DNA of 64,000 nt, from assembly GCA_036504035.1 (NCBI GenBank), contig DASXVV010000014.1, positions 186,001 through 250,000 on the forward strand, read 5' to 3'. Under the pieces are notes generated by a model, which was not told the DNA's origin, ran no database searches, and worked only from the letters and a program-made list of their open reading frames with translations. The DNA is from Candidatus Deferrimicrobiaceae bacterium (lineage in GTDB: Bacteria > Desulfobacterota > Deferrimicrobia > Deferrimicrobiales > Deferrimicrobiaceae). Both the position numbers and the translations under genes were made by a program. Shown here piece after piece: positions 1 to 9,597 of this stretch; position 1 is the stretch's first letter, and each line of letters begins with the position of its first letter.

Positions 1-348
1 CTGGCGCAGAACTGGCTCGTCGGCCAGAAGCTTTCCGAGTACCACACCGGCTTCCGGGCGTTCGGCCGGAAGGTGCTCGAGACGCTGCCGCTGCTCGAGA
101 ACTCCGACGACTTCGTCTTCGACAACCAGATGCTGGTGCAGGCGATCCGATTTGGCTTCAGGATCGGGGAGATCTCCTGCCCGACCCGCTACATGCCCGA
201 GGCGTCCTCGATCAATTTCCGGCGCAGCGTGCAGTACGGGCTGGGCGTCCTCGCCACCTCGCTCCGGTATGCCGCCTGGCGTGCCGGCATGCGGAACCAG
301 CCATTCCTCGACGCTTCCGGCCGCCGGATCCCCGCCGGAAAACCCTGA
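1..348 (+). CDS. Glycosyltransferase family 2 protein, C-terminal part (5' truncated by window edge)
   Basis: The reading frame is open from base 1 and ends in TGA at 346-348, so only the last 115 residues are present. The stretch with [27 protein letters not shown] and [12 protein letters not shown] matches the C-terminal half of dolichol-phosphate-mannose-synthase-like GT2 enzymes. These transfer a sugar from a nucleotide or lipid carrier in cell-envelope assembly. The catalytic GT-A core lies upstream of the window, so the substrate cannot be judged. It ends 21 bases before tgt. Confidence 0.75.
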   Translation: MAQNWLVGQKLSEYHTGFRAFGRKVLETLPLLENSDDFVFDNQMLVQAIRFGFRIGEISCPTRYMPEASSINFRRSVQYGLGVLATSLRYAAWRAGMRNQPFLDASGRRIPAGKP

Positions 349-369
349 CCAGAACGATCGGAGGCACGC

Positions 370-1479
370 TTGCCCATCGCTTTCCAGGTGACCGCCCGCT
401 GCGCGGACACCGCCGCACGGAACGGGATCGTTACCACCGAGCACGGGTCGTTCGACACGCCGGCGTTTATGCCGGTCGGCACCTCGGCCACCGTCAAGGG
501 GATGCTGCCAGAGCAGCTCAAGGCGAGCGGTTTCGGTTGCATCCTGTCGAACACCTACCATCTTTACCTTCGCCCCGGCCACGAGCGGATCCGTCGCCTG
601 GGTGGGCTCCACAAGTTCATGGGGTGGGATCGCAATATCCTGACCGACAGCGGCGGCTTCCAGGTGTTCTCCCTGGCCACGTTGCGAAAGGTGCAGGATG
701 AGGGCGTCACCTTCCGCTCGCACATCGACGGGTCGCTCCATTCGCTCACGCCGGAGCTCGCGACCTCCATCCAGGAGGCGCTGGGCTCCGATATCCGGAT
801 GGCGTTCGACGAATGCGTGGGATACCCGGCCGACCGGAGTGCGGTCGAAGAGGCGCTCCGGCGCACGACCGACTGGGCGAAGCGGTGCCGGGACGCCGCG
901 CGGCGCGAAGAAGGCGGCATCTTCGCCATCGTCCAGGGAGGGATGCATCCCGATCTCCGGGCGCGCAGCGCGGCCGAGCTGGTGGCGCTCGACTTTCCCG
1001 GCTACGCGATCGGCGGGGTGAGTGTCGGCGAGGGCAAGGAGCTGCAGTGGGGAACGGTCGCCCACACGGCGCCGCTCCTGCCCGAGAGCAAGCCGCGCTA
1101 CCTGATGGGCGTCGGGACGCCGCAGGATATCCTTCACGCGGTCTCCTGCGGGGTCGACATGTTCGACTGCGTCATGCCCACGCGCAACGCCCGGAACGGC
1201 ACGCTGTTCACCTCGGCGGGGACGCTCACGATCAAGCAGGCGCAATACGCCGACGATCCGGCCCCCCTCGACGAGGCGTGCGATTGCCACACCTGCAGGA
1301 CCTTTTCCCGCGCCTATCTTCGGCACCTGTACCTGCAGCACGAGGTGCTGTCCTCCGTCCTCCTGACCGTCCACAACCTGCACTTCTATGCCGGCTGGAT
1401 GGCGCGCATCCGTGACGCAATTGCCCGTGGAAATCTGGGGCGATTTGTGAAAGAATCGGGCGTTTACGACAACCGTTAG
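370..1479 (+). CDS. tgt: tRNA-guanine transglycosylase (queuine tRNA-ribosyltransferase)
   Basis: Exchanges guanine-34 of GUN-anticodon tRNAs for preQ1 in queuosine synthesis (cytoplasmic). The 369-residue length is normal for bacterial Tgt. DSGGFQ lies at 93-98 (D93 the general base). MFDCVMPTRNARNG contains the nucleophile D266. The zinc site is CDCHTC (C304, C306, C309) with H335, each two positions after the E. coli numbering. The start is TTG at 370, preceded by GGAGG. Coupling to yajC-secD-secF downstream is the usual bacterial arrangement, and spacing (25 bases) suggests one operon. Confidence 0.97.
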   Translation: MPIAFQVTARCADTAARNGIVTTEHGSFDTPAFMPVGTSATVKGMLPEQLKASGFGCILSNTYHLYLRPGHERIRRLGGLHKFMGWDRNILTDSGGFQVFSLATLRKVQDEGVTFRSHIDGSLHSLTPELATSIQEALGSDIRMAFDECVGYPADRSAVEEALRRTTDWAKRCRDAARREEGGIFAIVQGGMHPDLRARSAAELVALDFPGYAIGGVSVGEGKELQWGTVAHTAPLLPESKPRYLMGVGTPQDILHAVSCGVDMFDCVMPTRNARNGTLFTSAGTLTIKQAQYADDPAPLDEACDCHTCRTFSRAYLRHLYLQHEVLSSVLLTVHNLHFYAGWMARIRDAIARGNLGRFVKESGVYDNR

Positions 1480-1504
1480 CAAAATTACCGGAGGTTCTCC
1501 CGTC

Positions 1505-1867
1505 ATGATGTTTTTCACCGGTGTAGCGTACGCGATGGGCCCGAGCGGCAGCGGCGGCGGAGCGGGAGGAGGGCTCGGCAGCATCGCGCAGCTTGCCCCG
1601 CTTCTGCTCATGTTCGTCATCTTCTATTTCCTGCTGATCCGTCCCCAGCAGAAGCAGGCCAAGAAGCATCAGGAATTTCTCAAGGCGCTCAAGGTCGGCG
1701 ACCGGGTCATCACCACCGGCGGGCTTTTCGGCCAGATCACCGGCCTGACCGAGCAGGCCATCACGCTCGAGATCGCCGACAAGATCCGGGTCAAGGTGGC
1801 GCGCAACGGCATCGCCGGCCCCGCCCAGGAATCCGCGGCCGTCGAGGCCAAGGCCTCCAAGGAATAA
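1505..1867 (+). CDS. yajC: Preprotein translocase accessory subunit YajC
   Basis: Small inner-membrane partner of SecDF in protein export. The 120-residue protein has a glycine-rich N-terminus, one membrane helix at roughly residues 26-47 and the family hallmark LLIRPQQKQAKKHQEF directly after it. The rest is a short cytoplasmic beta-rich tail with VGDRVITTGGLFG. The ATG at 1505 (a second ATG follows immediately) is preceded by GGAGG. It sits 25 bases after tgt and 27 bases before secD. Confidence 0.96.
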   Translation: MMFFTGVAYAMGPSGSGGGAGGGLGSIAQLAPLLLMFVIFYFLLIRPQQKQAKKHQEFLKALKVGDRVITTGGLFGQITGLTEQAITLEIADKIRVKVARNGIAGPAQESAAVEAKASKE

Positions 1868-1894
1868 CAGGCATCGAAAGGAGCAACACCCGAC

Positions 1895-3493
1895 ATGTGG
1901 AAAAGCATCACGTGGCGAGCCACGCTGATCGCCGTATTGACGGCGGTCTCCATCGTGCTGATTCTGCCCAGCCTGACCGATCCGAAGCCAGGCTCCCTGC
2001 TGGACAAGATGCCCCGGATCCACTTGGGACTCGACCTTCAGGGCGGCGTATACCTGCGCCTGGCCGTCGAGATCGACAAGGCCATCGAGAACACCGCCTC
2101 GCGCTACGCCGACGACTCGCGGGCCCTGTTGCGCGACAAGGGCATCCCCGTCCTCGGCTGGCAGAAGGCCGGCATCGACGGCTTCGCGCTCAAGCTTCCC
2201 CCCGGTGATTTCGCCGACAAGGCGCTCGGCACGCTCAAGGAAGAGATGCCGTCGCTCGACCTGACGCTCGGAACGGCGACTGCCGAAGGCGCGACCATCA
2301 CTGGCCGGATGAAGAAGGCCGAGGTCGACAACATCCGGGGCAACGCCGTCAGCCAGAGCGTCGAGACGATCCGCAACCGCATCGACCAGTTCGGGGTGCG
2401 CGAGCCGCAGATCGTCGCCGAGGGCGAGAACCACATCGTCGTCCAGTTGCCCGGCGTCAAGGACCAGCAGCGCGCCATCGAGCTGGTGGGCAAGACCGCG
2501 CTGCTCGAGTTCAAGATCGTCGACGAAGGCGCCAGCGTCGAAGAAGCGATGAAGGGCAACATCCCCGAAGACAGCCAGCTGCTTTATGAAAAGTCCACCG
2601 ACCCGTCCACCGGGCGCGTCACCAAGACCCCCCTGGTCGTCAAGAAGCGGGCGCTGCTTACAGGCGACACGATCAAGAGCGCCAAGGTCAACTTCGGCTC
2701 CAAGCAGGGGGCCGGCACCTACGTCTCGCTGTCCTTCAACCCCCAGGGCACCAAGGTGTTCGACCGCATCACGGCCGAGAACGTCAAGAAGCGGTTGGCG
2801 ATCGTTCTCGACGACACCATCTACAGCGCGCCGGTCATCAACGAACGCATCTCGGGCGGCGACGCCCAGATCACCGGCAGTTTCAGCGCCGAGCAGGCCT
2901 CCGATCTGGCCATCGTCCTACGGGCTGGCTCGCTCCCCGCGCCGGTCAAGGTCATCCAGAACATCTCCGTCGGGCCGTCGCTCGGGCAGGACTCGATTCA
3001 CAAGGGCGTGCGCGCGGCGCTTATCGGCGCCATCCTGGTCGTCCTGTTCATGGGCTTTTACTACAAGTTCGCGGGGCTGATCGCCGACTTCGCCCTCGTG
3101 TTCAACATCATGTTCCTGCTCGCGGGCATGTCGCTGCTCGAGGCGACGATGACGCTCCCCGGCATCGCGGGCGTCATCCTCGCCATCGGCATGGCGGTCG
3201 ATTCCAACGTCCTCATTTTCGAGCGCATCCGCGAAGAGATCCGCGGCGGAAAGGCGGTCCGGGCGGCCATCGACGCAGGCTATGACAAGGCGTTCTGGAC
3301 CGTCGTCGACTCGCACGTCACCACGCTGATCACGGCGATGATCCTGTTCCAGTTCGGCACGGGTCCGATCAAGGGGTTTGCCGTGACGCTTTCCATGGGC
3401 GTCGCCATCAACCTCTTCACGGCGCTCGTCTGCACCAAGGTCGTATTCGACTACATCAACGCCAAGCGGCCGATGCAGGCCCTCAGCATCTAA
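1895..3493 (+). CDS. secD: Protein translocase subunit SecD
   Basis: RND-superfamily inner-membrane subunit that uses the proton gradient to help pull exported proteins into the periplasm, together with SecF. The 532 residues give an N-terminal membrane helix (about 9-27), the signature LDLQGGVYLRL (46-56), a large periplasmic P1 region, then five more membrane helices in the last ~170 residues, with GMAVDSNVLIFERIREE near the end. A GGAG motif precedes the ATG at 1895. It is followed 25 bases later by secF. Confidence 0.97.
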   Translation: MWKSITWRATLIAVLTAVSIVLILPSLTDPKPGSLLDKMPRIHLGLDLQGGVYLRLAVEIDKAIENTASRYADDSRALLRDKGIPVLGWQKAGIDGFALKLPPGDFADKALGTLKEEMPSLDLTLGTATAEGATITGRMKKAEVDNIRGNAVSQSVETIRNRIDQFGVREPQIVAEGENHIVVQLPGVKDQQRAIELVGKTALLEFKIVDEGASVEEAMKGNIPEDSQLLYEKSTDPSTGRVTKTPLVVKKRALLTGDTIKSAKVNFGSKQGAGTYVSLSFNPQGTKVFDRITAENVKKRLAIVLDDTIYSAPVINERISGGDAQITGSFSAEQASDLAIVLRAGSLPAPVKVIQNISVGPSLGQDSIHKGVRAALIGAILVVLFMGFYYKFAGLIADFALVFNIMFLLAGMSLLEATMTLPGIAGVILAIGMAVDSNVLIFERIREEIRGGKAVRAAIDAGYDKAFWTVVDSHVTTLITAMILFQFGTGPIKGFAVTLSMGVAINLFTALVCTKVVFDYINAKRPMQALSI

Positions 3494-3518
3494 GGCGAGA
3501 GACAGGGGATATCGCGGC

Positions 3519-4433
3519 ATGATCGAACTTATCAAGGGAACCAATATCGACTTCATGGGGCTGCGCAAGTTCGCCTTCGTCTTTTCAGGGGCACTGATCC
3601 TCCTTTGCGTGTTTGCGCTCGTCCAGATCTACCGGGGGAACGGCAACCTTGGCATCGATTTGGCCGGCGGCACCTCGCTCCAGCTCAAGTTCAAGGCGCC
3701 GGTCGATCTCGACAAGGCGCGCGGCCTTCTCGGCGCCGCCGGGCTCGGGCACGCGGGGTTGCAGTGGGTCGAGGGCGAGAACATTCTCCTCGTCAAGGTG
3801 GGCGCCAAGGGGAAGGAAGAGAAGATGGTCGCCGACGCGGTGGTCAATTCGCTCCGGACGGGGATGCCCGACAATCCCCCGGCGGTCGAAAGCGTCTCCG
3901 AGATCGGGCCGGCCGTCGGCCAGAAGCTTCGGGGAGACGCCGCCCTGGCGATGCTTGTCTCCGCGATCGCGATCATCGGCTACCTGGCCTACCGCTTCGA
4001 GTTCAAGTTCGGGGTCGGCGCCGCGATCGCGACCTTCCACGACATCGCGGCCATGATCGGCATCTTCTTCCTCCTGGGCCGCGAGATGGATCTGCTCTTC
4101 ATCACGGCGCTTCTCACCATCGGCGGCTACTCGCTGACCGACACGGTCGTCGTCTTCGACCGGATCCGCGAGAACCTTCACCTCCGGAAGAAGGGCAATT
4201 TCTACGATACCGTCAACCACAGCGTCAACGAGGTGCTCAGCCGCACCATCGTCACCTCGCTCACGGTTTTCCTCTGCTGCCTCTCGCTGCTCATGTTCGG
4301 GGGCGTCGTCCTCAAGGACTTCGCGCTGGCGTTGACCATCGGCGTGGTGATCGGCACCTATTCGTCCGTCTTCGTCGCGAGCCCCGTCGTGGCATATCTC
4401 AAGGGCGAACGCAAGGTCGAGGCCAAGGGATAG
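3519..4433 (+). CDS. secF: Protein translocase subunit SecF
   Basis: Partner of SecD in proton-driven late-stage protein export. At 304 residues it is standard length. Features are an N-terminal membrane helix (about 18-36), GIDLAGGTSLQLKF (45-58), a short periplasmic domain, and five C-terminal helices with TDTVVVFDRIRENL. It ends two bases before the recJ start, so secF and recJ are probably translated from one message. Confidence 0.97.
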   Translation: MIELIKGTNIDFMGLRKFAFVFSGALILLCVFALVQIYRGNGNLGIDLAGGTSLQLKFKAPVDLDKARGLLGAAGLGHAGLQWVEGENILLVKVGAKGKEEKMVADAVVNSLRTGMPDNPPAVESVSEIGPAVGQKLRGDAALAMLVSAIAIIGYLAYRFEFKFGVGAAIATFHDIAAMIGIFFLLGREMDLLFITALLTIGGYSLTDTVVVFDRIRENLHLRKKGNFYDTVNHSVNEVLSRTIVTSLTVFLCCLSLLMFGGVVLKDFALALTIGVVIGTYSSVFVASPVVAYLKGERKVEAKG

Positions 4434-4435
4434 GG

Positions 4436-6178
4436 GTGAATGGCCGGCTCCAGCGGCAGTGGCTTCTGCGATCCCCGGATGAAGGCATTGTCCGGGAAAT
4501 CGCCCGCAGGACCGGCCTTTCCCCAACTTCTTCCCGGGTCCTGGCCAACCGGGGGCTGACCGACCCCGAAGAGGCCGTCCGCTTCCTGTCCGGCGGCCTT
4601 CCCGAGCTTGCCTCCCCGTTCCCGATGCGCGGTCTCGACAAGGCGGCCTCCCGCCTGGCCGAGGCCGTGGTTTCTCGCGAGCCTCTCCTCATCTATGCCG
4701 ATTACGACGTCGACGGCGCCACCGGGGCGGCGATCCTCTACCTCTTCCTCAAAGACCTGGTCGAAGGCTATCCGGTTCGAATCCACCAGAATCACAGGAT
4801 CATCGACGGGTATGGGCTAAAGCCCGAGCATCTTCTCGGCGCCTCGAACGAGGGCCGTCGCCTCGTCGTCACGGTCGACTGCGGCATCTCCGACGTCGAC
4901 ACGATCCGGGCCGCCTCCGAGTCGGGGATCGACGTAATCGTGACCGACCACCACCTTCCCGGCAGTGTGCTTCCGCCCGCCTACGCGATCGTCAATCCGA
5001 AGCAGGACGGCTGCGACTATCCCGTCAAGGAACTCGCCGGCGTCGGCGTCGTGTTCATGCTGCTGTGCGGTCTCCGACGTACGCTACGCGAAAAGGGGTT
5101 CTTCGCGGCGGCGCCCGAGCCCGATCTCGTGCGCTACCTCGACCTCGTTGCGCTGGGCACCGTGGCCGACATGGTGCCGCTGCGCGGCGACAACAGGATC
5201 CTGGTCCGCGCCGGGCTCGAACAGATCCGGAGACGGCCGCGCGCGGGCATCGCGGCGCTGATGCAGCTTTCGGGGATCTCTCCTCCCACGGCCAACGAGA
5301 CCGACCTCGGCTTTCGCGTGGCGCCCCGTCTCAATGCGGCGGGGAGGCTGGGCGATTCCAACCGCAGCGCTGCCCTCCTGGTGACGTCCGACCCGGTCGA
5401 GGCCGCCCGGCTCGCGCAGGAGCTTCACACCGAGAACGCTCGCCGGCAGCGCGAGGAAGAGCTGATCCTCAAAAGCGTCGAGGCCCGGCTGGCCGACCTT
5501 TCGGACGACGCGGCGGACCCCGGCGCCATCGTGCTGGCGGACGCAGGCTGGCACCTGGGCATCCTGGGGATCGTCGCCTCCAAGATCGTCGAGCGGTGCC
5601 ATTGCCCCGTGGTCCTGATGAGCATCGACGGCGACGAAGCGACCGGTTCGTGCCGCAGCGTCGAGGGATTCCCGATCGTGACGGCGCTCGACGGGCTCGC
5701 TTCGCTGCTGACCCGTTATGGGGGGCACAGCCAGGCCGCCGGCATCTCGCTTCCCGTCCGGAACATTCCCGCCCTCCGGGACGGGCTTTCCGCCTTGGCC
5801 CTTGCGGCCGCGAAGGGAGCAGGGGGAACGCTGCCCAAGATCGAGGTCGATGCCGAGGTGCGGCTGTCCGACGTGACTCCGGCGCTGCTCGAGGAATGGG
5901 ACCGGGTCCGCCCCTTCGGAATGGGAAATCGCGAGCCGATATTGCGCGCCGACCGGCTCCAGGTCACCCGTACCCGGACGTTCGGACCCGACGGACGTCA
6001 CCTGAGCTTCGATGTCGAGGGGAATGGGGGGCACTTCGAGGTCTCCGCCTTCAACCGGGCCGACGGCGGGGTTCGGCCGGGCGCCCTGATCGACCTGCTT
6101 TTTACTCCGCAGCTCTCGTTCTTCCGGGGAAACCGCACGGTCCGCCTTTTGTTGCGTGACCTGCGCCTGCACACATGA
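4436..6178 (+). CDS. recJ: Single-stranded-DNA-specific 5'-3' exonuclease RecJ
   Basis: DHH-family nuclease of RecF-pathway recombination and mismatch/base-excision repair. The 580 residues carry YADYDVDGATG (motif I, 88-98), VTVDCGISD, VTDHHLPG (DHH motif, about 169-176), VADMVPLRGDNR, and in the DHHA1 domain GGHSQAAG near residue 430. The same frame is open far upstream inside secF. I chose GTG at 4436 because it follows the secF stop directly and gives the usual RecJ N-terminus. Its TGA overlaps the ATG of the next gene. Confidence 0.95.
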   Translation: MNGRLQRQWLLRSPDEGIVREIARRTGLSPTSSRVLANRGLTDPEEAVRFLSGGLPELASPFPMRGLDKAASRLAEAVVSREPLLIYADYDVDGATGAAILYLFLKDLVEGYPVRIHQNHRIIDGYGLKPEHLLGASNEGRRLVVTVDCGISDVDTIRAASESGIDVIVTDHHLPGSVLPPAYAIVNPKQDGCDYPVKELAGVGVVFMLLCGLRRTLREKGFFAAAPEPDLVRYLDLVALGTVADMVPLRGDNRILVRAGLEQIRRRPRAGIAALMQLSGISPPTANETDLGFRVAPRLNAAGRLGDSNRSAALLVTSDPVEAARLAQELHTENARRQREEELILKSVEARLADLSDDAADPGAIVLADAGWHLGILGIVASKIVERCHCPVVLMSIDGDEATGSCRSVEGFPIVTALDGLASLLTRYGGHSQAAGISLPVRNIPALRDGLSALALAAAKGAGGTLPKIEVDAEVRLSDVTPALLEEWDRVRPFGMGNREPILRADRLQVTRTRTFGPDGRHLSFDVEGNGGHFEVSAFNRADGGVRPGALIDLLFTPQLSFFRGNRTVRLLLRDLRLHT

Positions 6179-6648
6179 TCCCGATCGCCCGCATCAAGGC
6201 CAAGCTGCTCGCCGAGATCCATGCCGAGGCCGAGGAACACGCGATCGCCGCCGGCTTCGCCGCGGGGGTCTTCATGAGCTTTACGCCGTTCCTGTTCCTG
6301 CATACCGCGGGAGCGGTCCTGCTGGCGCTGGTTTTCCGCTGGAGCAAGGTCGCCGCGATCGCGGGCGCCTGGGTCAACAATCCCTACACGATGCCGTTCG
6401 TGTTCTACGGATGCACCTGGATCGGGGGCCGGCTGCTCGGGGTCCGGATCAGGGGGATCCGGTTCGAATCGTGGGATATCAAGTCCATCTACTTCACTGC
6501 GAAGCCGATCGTGGCGCCGCTGCTCCTGGGAACCACGCTTTTGGGCCTGATCGCGGCCGGTGTGGCCTATTTTATTGTCTATCGAGTCGCCGTCAGGATA
6601 AAATCAGCCCACCGGAAAGCGCAATCCGAACCAGGAGGACACCCTTGA
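6175..6648 (+). CDS. DUF2062 membrane protein
   Basis: A 157-residue protein with AAGFAAGVFMSFTPF near the N-terminus and VNNPYTMPFVFYGC in the middle, both characteristic of DUF2062 (function unknown; members often occur alone or fused to glycosyltransferases). Hydrophobic stretches at about 25-45, 50-75 and 115-140 suggest two or three membrane helices. It overlaps recJ by four bases (ATGA) and speB by four bases, so it is embedded in a translationally coupled run. Confidence 0.85.
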   Translation: MIPIARIKAKLLAEIHAEAEEHAIAAGFAAGVFMSFTPFLFLHTAGAVLLALVFRWSKVAAIAGAWVNNPYTMPFVFYGCTWIGGRLLGVRIRGIRFESWDIKSIYFTAKPIVAPLLLGTTLLGLIAAGVAYFIVYRVAVRIKSAHRKAQSEPGGHP

Positions 6649-7535
6649 AACCCTATGCCGTCACCTTCGGCGGAATACCCGACAAGTACTCGACGTGGGA
6701 AGATGCGTCGTTCGCGATCATTCCATTTCCCGTCGACCTGACCGCGAGCTACGTTTCGGGCTCCCGCAACGGCCCCCGGGCCATCCTCGACGCCTCCCAG
6801 CACATGGAACTGTTCGATGAGGAAACAAAGCTCGCTCCCTACCGCGAAGGCATCTTCACCGCGGCCGACGTCGCCCGTGACGCCGAAGGGGCCGAGGCGA
6901 CGCTGGGCGAAGTCGAGAAGCGGGTTTCCGCCACGGTCAAGGCGGGGAAGTTTCCGATCCTGCTCGGCGGGGAACACACCGGCACCATCGGGGCGGTCAA
7001 CGCGCTCCGCAAGCGGCACGAAGACCTGACGGTGATCTATTTCGATGCCCACGCCGACCTGCGCGACGAATATCTCGGCAGCAAGCTCAACCACGCCTGC
7101 GTCGCCCGCCGAATCGTCGAAGCCGGCGTCAACCTGATCCAGGTGGGCATCCGGAGCATGTCCGAGGAGGAAGACCGGTTCCTCCGCAAGACCGAAGAGG
7201 TCAAGATCTTCTACGCAGGCGAGGTGCGCGACAACCTGGCCGAGGTCACCAAGGGAATCGTCGGGAACCTCAAGGGCAACGTCTACATCTCGATCGACCT
7301 CGACGTCTTCGACCCGGGCATCATGCCGGCGGTGGGCACCCCGGAACCCGGAGGCCTCACCTGGTACGACGCGATCGACATCCTGCGCGACGTCATGCAG
7401 AGCGGCTGCACCGTCGTCGGCTGCGACATCATGGAGCTCGCCCCCATCGCCGGGATCGTCGCGCCCGAATACATGGCTGCCCGGCTGGCTTACCGGCTCA
7501 TGGGCTGGATCCTCGCCGAACGCGAGGAAAAATAG
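6645..7535 (+). CDS. speB: Agmatinase (arginase/ureohydrolase family)
   Basis: Hydrolyses agmatine to putrescine and urea using two manganese ions. The 296 residues contain the complete ureohydrolase metal set: GGEHT (H111), DAHAD (D134, H136, D138) and SIDLDVFDP (D218, D220), plus DIMELAP near the C-terminus. I chose TTG at 6645 because a perfect AGGAGG lies six bases upstream and it overlaps the DUF2062 stop; no better ATG exists. The next gene encodes arginine decarboxylase, so agmatine is the most likely substrate. Arginase or guanidinopropionase activity cannot be excluded from sequence. Confidence 0.93.
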   Translation: MKPYAVTFGGIPDKYSTWEDASFAIIPFPVDLTASYVSGSRNGPRAILDASQHMELFDEETKLAPYREGIFTAADVARDAEGAEATLGEVEKRVSATVKAGKFPILLGGEHTGTIGAVNALRKRHEDLTVIYFDAHADLRDEYLGSKLNHACVARRIVEAGVNLIQVGIRSMSEEEDRFLRKTEEVKIFYAGEVRDNLAEVTKGIVGNLKGNVYISIDLDVFDPGIMPAVGTPEPGGLTWYDAIDILRDVMQSGCTVVGCDIMELAPIAGIVAPEYMAARLAYRLMGWILAEREEK

Positions 7536-7567
7536 AGTCCCCGGAAGTTTATAAGGAGATACCGTCG

Positions 7568-8107
7568 ATGTTCGTTCCCACTCGTGTGTTCTTCACCAAG
7601 GGCGTTGGCCGGCACCGCGAATCGCTGACGTCGTTCGAGCTCGCGCTCCGGGATGCCGGAATCGAAAAATACAACCTGGTCCAGGTCTCGAGCATCTTTC
7701 CGCCCAAGGCCAAGATCATCAAGCGGGAAGAGGGGCTCAAGATCCTCTCCCCCGGCGAAGTCGTCTTCGTCGTCATGAGCCGCTGCAGCAGCGACGAGCC
7801 GCGCCGCATGGTCGCCTCCTCGGTCGGTTGCGCGCTGCCTTCCGACAAGGCCACCTACGGCTACCTGAGCGAGCACCATGCGTTCGGCCAGACCGAAAAA
7901 CTGGCGGGCGACTATGCCGAAGACCTGGCGGCCGCGATGCTCGCCTCCACGCTCGGCATCGACTTCGACGAAGACAAGAGCTGGGACGAAAAGAAAGAGG
8001 TCTGGAAGATCAGCGACAAGATCTACAAGACCTTCAACATCACCCAGTCGGCGATCGTCAAGGACGAGTACACCACGGTGGTCGCCTGCGCCGTGCTCGT
8101 CGCCTGA
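7568..8107 (+). CDS. pdaD: Pyruvoyl-dependent arginine decarboxylase
   Basis: Decarboxylates arginine to agmatine. It is a self-processing pyruvoyl enzyme of about 180 residues. The autocleavage site is [11 protein letters not shown] with the Ser41-Ser42 pair; cleavage there converts Ser42 to the pyruvoyl cofactor and yields a small beta and larger alpha chain. Conserved AYVMSRC-type ([11 protein letters not shown]) and EHHAFG stretches are present. ATG at 7568 follows AAGGAGAT. Together with the preceding agmatinase it makes a two-step arginine-to-putrescine route. Confidence 0.94.
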   Translation: MFVPTRVFFTKGVGRHRESLTSFELALRDAGIEKYNLVQVSSIFPPKAKIIKREEGLKILSPGEVVFVVMSRCSSDEPRRMVASSVGCALPSDKATYGYLSEHHAFGQTEKLAGDYAEDLAAAMLASTLGIDFDEDKSWDEKKEVWKISDKIYKTFNITQSAIVKDEYTTVVACAVLVA

Positions 8108-8120
8108 CGGGGGGCCTTCC

Positions 8121-9113
8121 ATGCGAGGCGCCCGGATCCTCTCGACCGGACGCGCGTTGCCGCCGCGCGTCGTGCCCAATGACGAATTGACGACGCTGAT
8201 GGACACGACCGACGCCTGGATCGTCCAACGCACCGGCATCCGCGAGCGCCGCTACGTCGCGACGGGGGTCGGTTCCGCAGAGCTGGGCACACAGGCTGCG
8301 GCGGCGGCCATCGAAAAGGCGGGGCTTACCCCCGCCGACATCGATTTCATCGTTTTCGCGACCCTTTCCCCGGATCATGTCTGCCCGGGCAACGGCGTCA
8401 TCGTCCAGGAGAAGCTGGGCATGCGCAACGTGGGGGCGCTCGACGTCCGCAACCAGTGCAGCGGCTTCCTTTACGGCTTGTCGGTCGCCGAGGCGTATGT
8501 CAAGGCCGGCATGCATGAACGGGTGCTGGTCGTCGGGGCCGAGGTGCAAAGCACCGGCCTCGACATGACCACGCGCGGGCGGGACGTTTCCGTCATCTTC
8601 GCCGACGGGGCGGGCGCCGTGGTCGTCGGTCCCTGCGACACCGGCCGGGGCATCCTGTCCTGCCATCTCCATTCCGAGGGCAAGTACAAGAAGGAGCTGA
8701 TGGTCGACGCCCCCAGCTCGCTCGATTCCCCGCGCGTCTCCCACGATATGGTCGATTCCGGCCGCCACTATCCCTATATGAACGGCCGCTACGTGTTCGC
8801 GCACGCCGTAAGGCGCTTCCCCGAGGTGATCCGTGAGGCGCTCGAGGCCAACGGGCTGACGCTCGACGACCTGTCGCTGCTGGTGCCGCACCAGGCCAAC
8901 CTGCGCATCACGCAGGCGGTCGGCGATGCGCTCAAGCTTCCGCCTGAAAAGGTCTTTTCCAACGTCGAGCGGTACGGGAACACGACGGCCGCTTCCATCC
9001 CCATCGCCCTCGACGAATGCGTCGAGCAGGGCCGGTTGCGCGAGGGAGATCTCGTCTGCCTCGCGGCGTTCGGCTCCGGCTTCACCTGGGCTTCGACGCT
9101 CCTCCGCTGGTAG
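8121..9113 (+). CDS. fabH: Beta-ketoacyl-ACP synthase III
   Basis: Condenses acetyl-CoA with malonyl-ACP to start fatty-acid synthesis. The 330 residues contain the full catalytic triad: Cys113 in NQCSGFLYGL, His257 in PHQANLRIT, and Asn287 in RYGNTTAAS. FGSGFTWAS near the C-terminus is the usual glycine-rich turn. The frame is open upstream into pdaD, but ATG 8121 follows GGGGGG and gives the normal N-terminus. It is not beside other fab genes here, so a role in a specialised acyl product remains possible. Confidence 0.93.
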   Translation: MRGARILSTGRALPPRVVPNDELTTLMDTTDAWIVQRTGIRERRYVATGVGSAELGTQAAAAAIEKAGLTPADIDFIVFATLSPDHVCPGNGVIVQEKLGMRNVGALDVRNQCSGFLYGLSVAEAYVKAGMHERVLVVGAEVQSTGLDMTTRGRDVSVIFADGAGAVVVGPCDTGRGILSCHLHSEGKYKKELMVDAPSSLDSPRVSHDMVDSGRHYPYMNGRYVFAHAVRRFPEVIREALEANGLTLDDLSLLVPHQANLRITQAVGDALKLPPEKVFSNVERYGNTTAASIPIALDECVEQGRLREGDLVCLAAFGSGFTWASTLLRW

Positions 9114-9132
9114 GGAAGGCAAGAGCGTTCCG

Positions 9133-9597
9133 TTGCGCGTCAAGGTCCGCGACATGGCCGAGGAAGACCTCGACGCGGTGATGGCCATCGAGCGCGAATG
9201 CTTCCCGACGCCCTGGTCCCGCGGCATGTTCTCCGAGGAACTGGGGCGCGAATATTCCGACGCGATGGTCGCCTTGCCGGCCGAAGGGGGCGGGGTGGCC
9301 GGATACGCGGTCTGCTGGACCATCGCCGGCGAGTCGCACCTTCTCAACATCGCCGTCGCCCCCGCGTATCGGGGGCGGAGCGTCGCCTGCCGGCTGCTCG
9401 CCGAGTGCATCCGGCGCGGCGCGCGGGGCGGGGCCGACCGCATTCACCTCGAGGTCCGGGCGGGAAATGACGACGCCATACGGCTCTACCGGGGGCACGG
9501 CTTCGAATTCATGGGAATGCGCAAGGGGTACTATACTGACACCGGGGAGGATGCCATCCTCCTGTCGCGTGAGATTCGGGAGAGCGATGCCAAGTAG
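9133..9597 (+). CDS. rimI: GNAT acetyltransferase, RimI-like
   Basis: A 154-residue GNAT-fold protein. ECFPTPWSRGMFSEEL near the N-terminus and LLNIAVAPAYRGRSVACRLL (acetyl-CoA pyrophosphate-binding loop) are typical of RimI, which acetylates the N-terminal alanine of ribosomal protein S18. LYRGHGFEFMGMRKGYY completes the C-terminal signature. The TTG at 9133 is preferred because an internal ATG at 9154 would remove the first beta strand. A related N-alpha-acetyltransferase target is possible. Overlaps pyrK by 11 bases. Confidence 0.85.
   Translation: MRVKVRDMAEEDLDAVMAIERECFPTPWSRGMFSEELGREYSDAMVALPAEGGGVAGYAVCWTIAGESHLLNIAVAPAYRGRSVACRLLAECIRRGARGGADRIHLEVRAGNDDAIRLYRGHGFEFMGMRKGYYTDTGEDAILLSREIRESDAK

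Noticed and set aside
3605-4435. Upstream extension of the recJ frame through secF
   Set aside because: The extension is Arg-rich antisense-type sequence; RecJ homology begins at the GTG at 4436.
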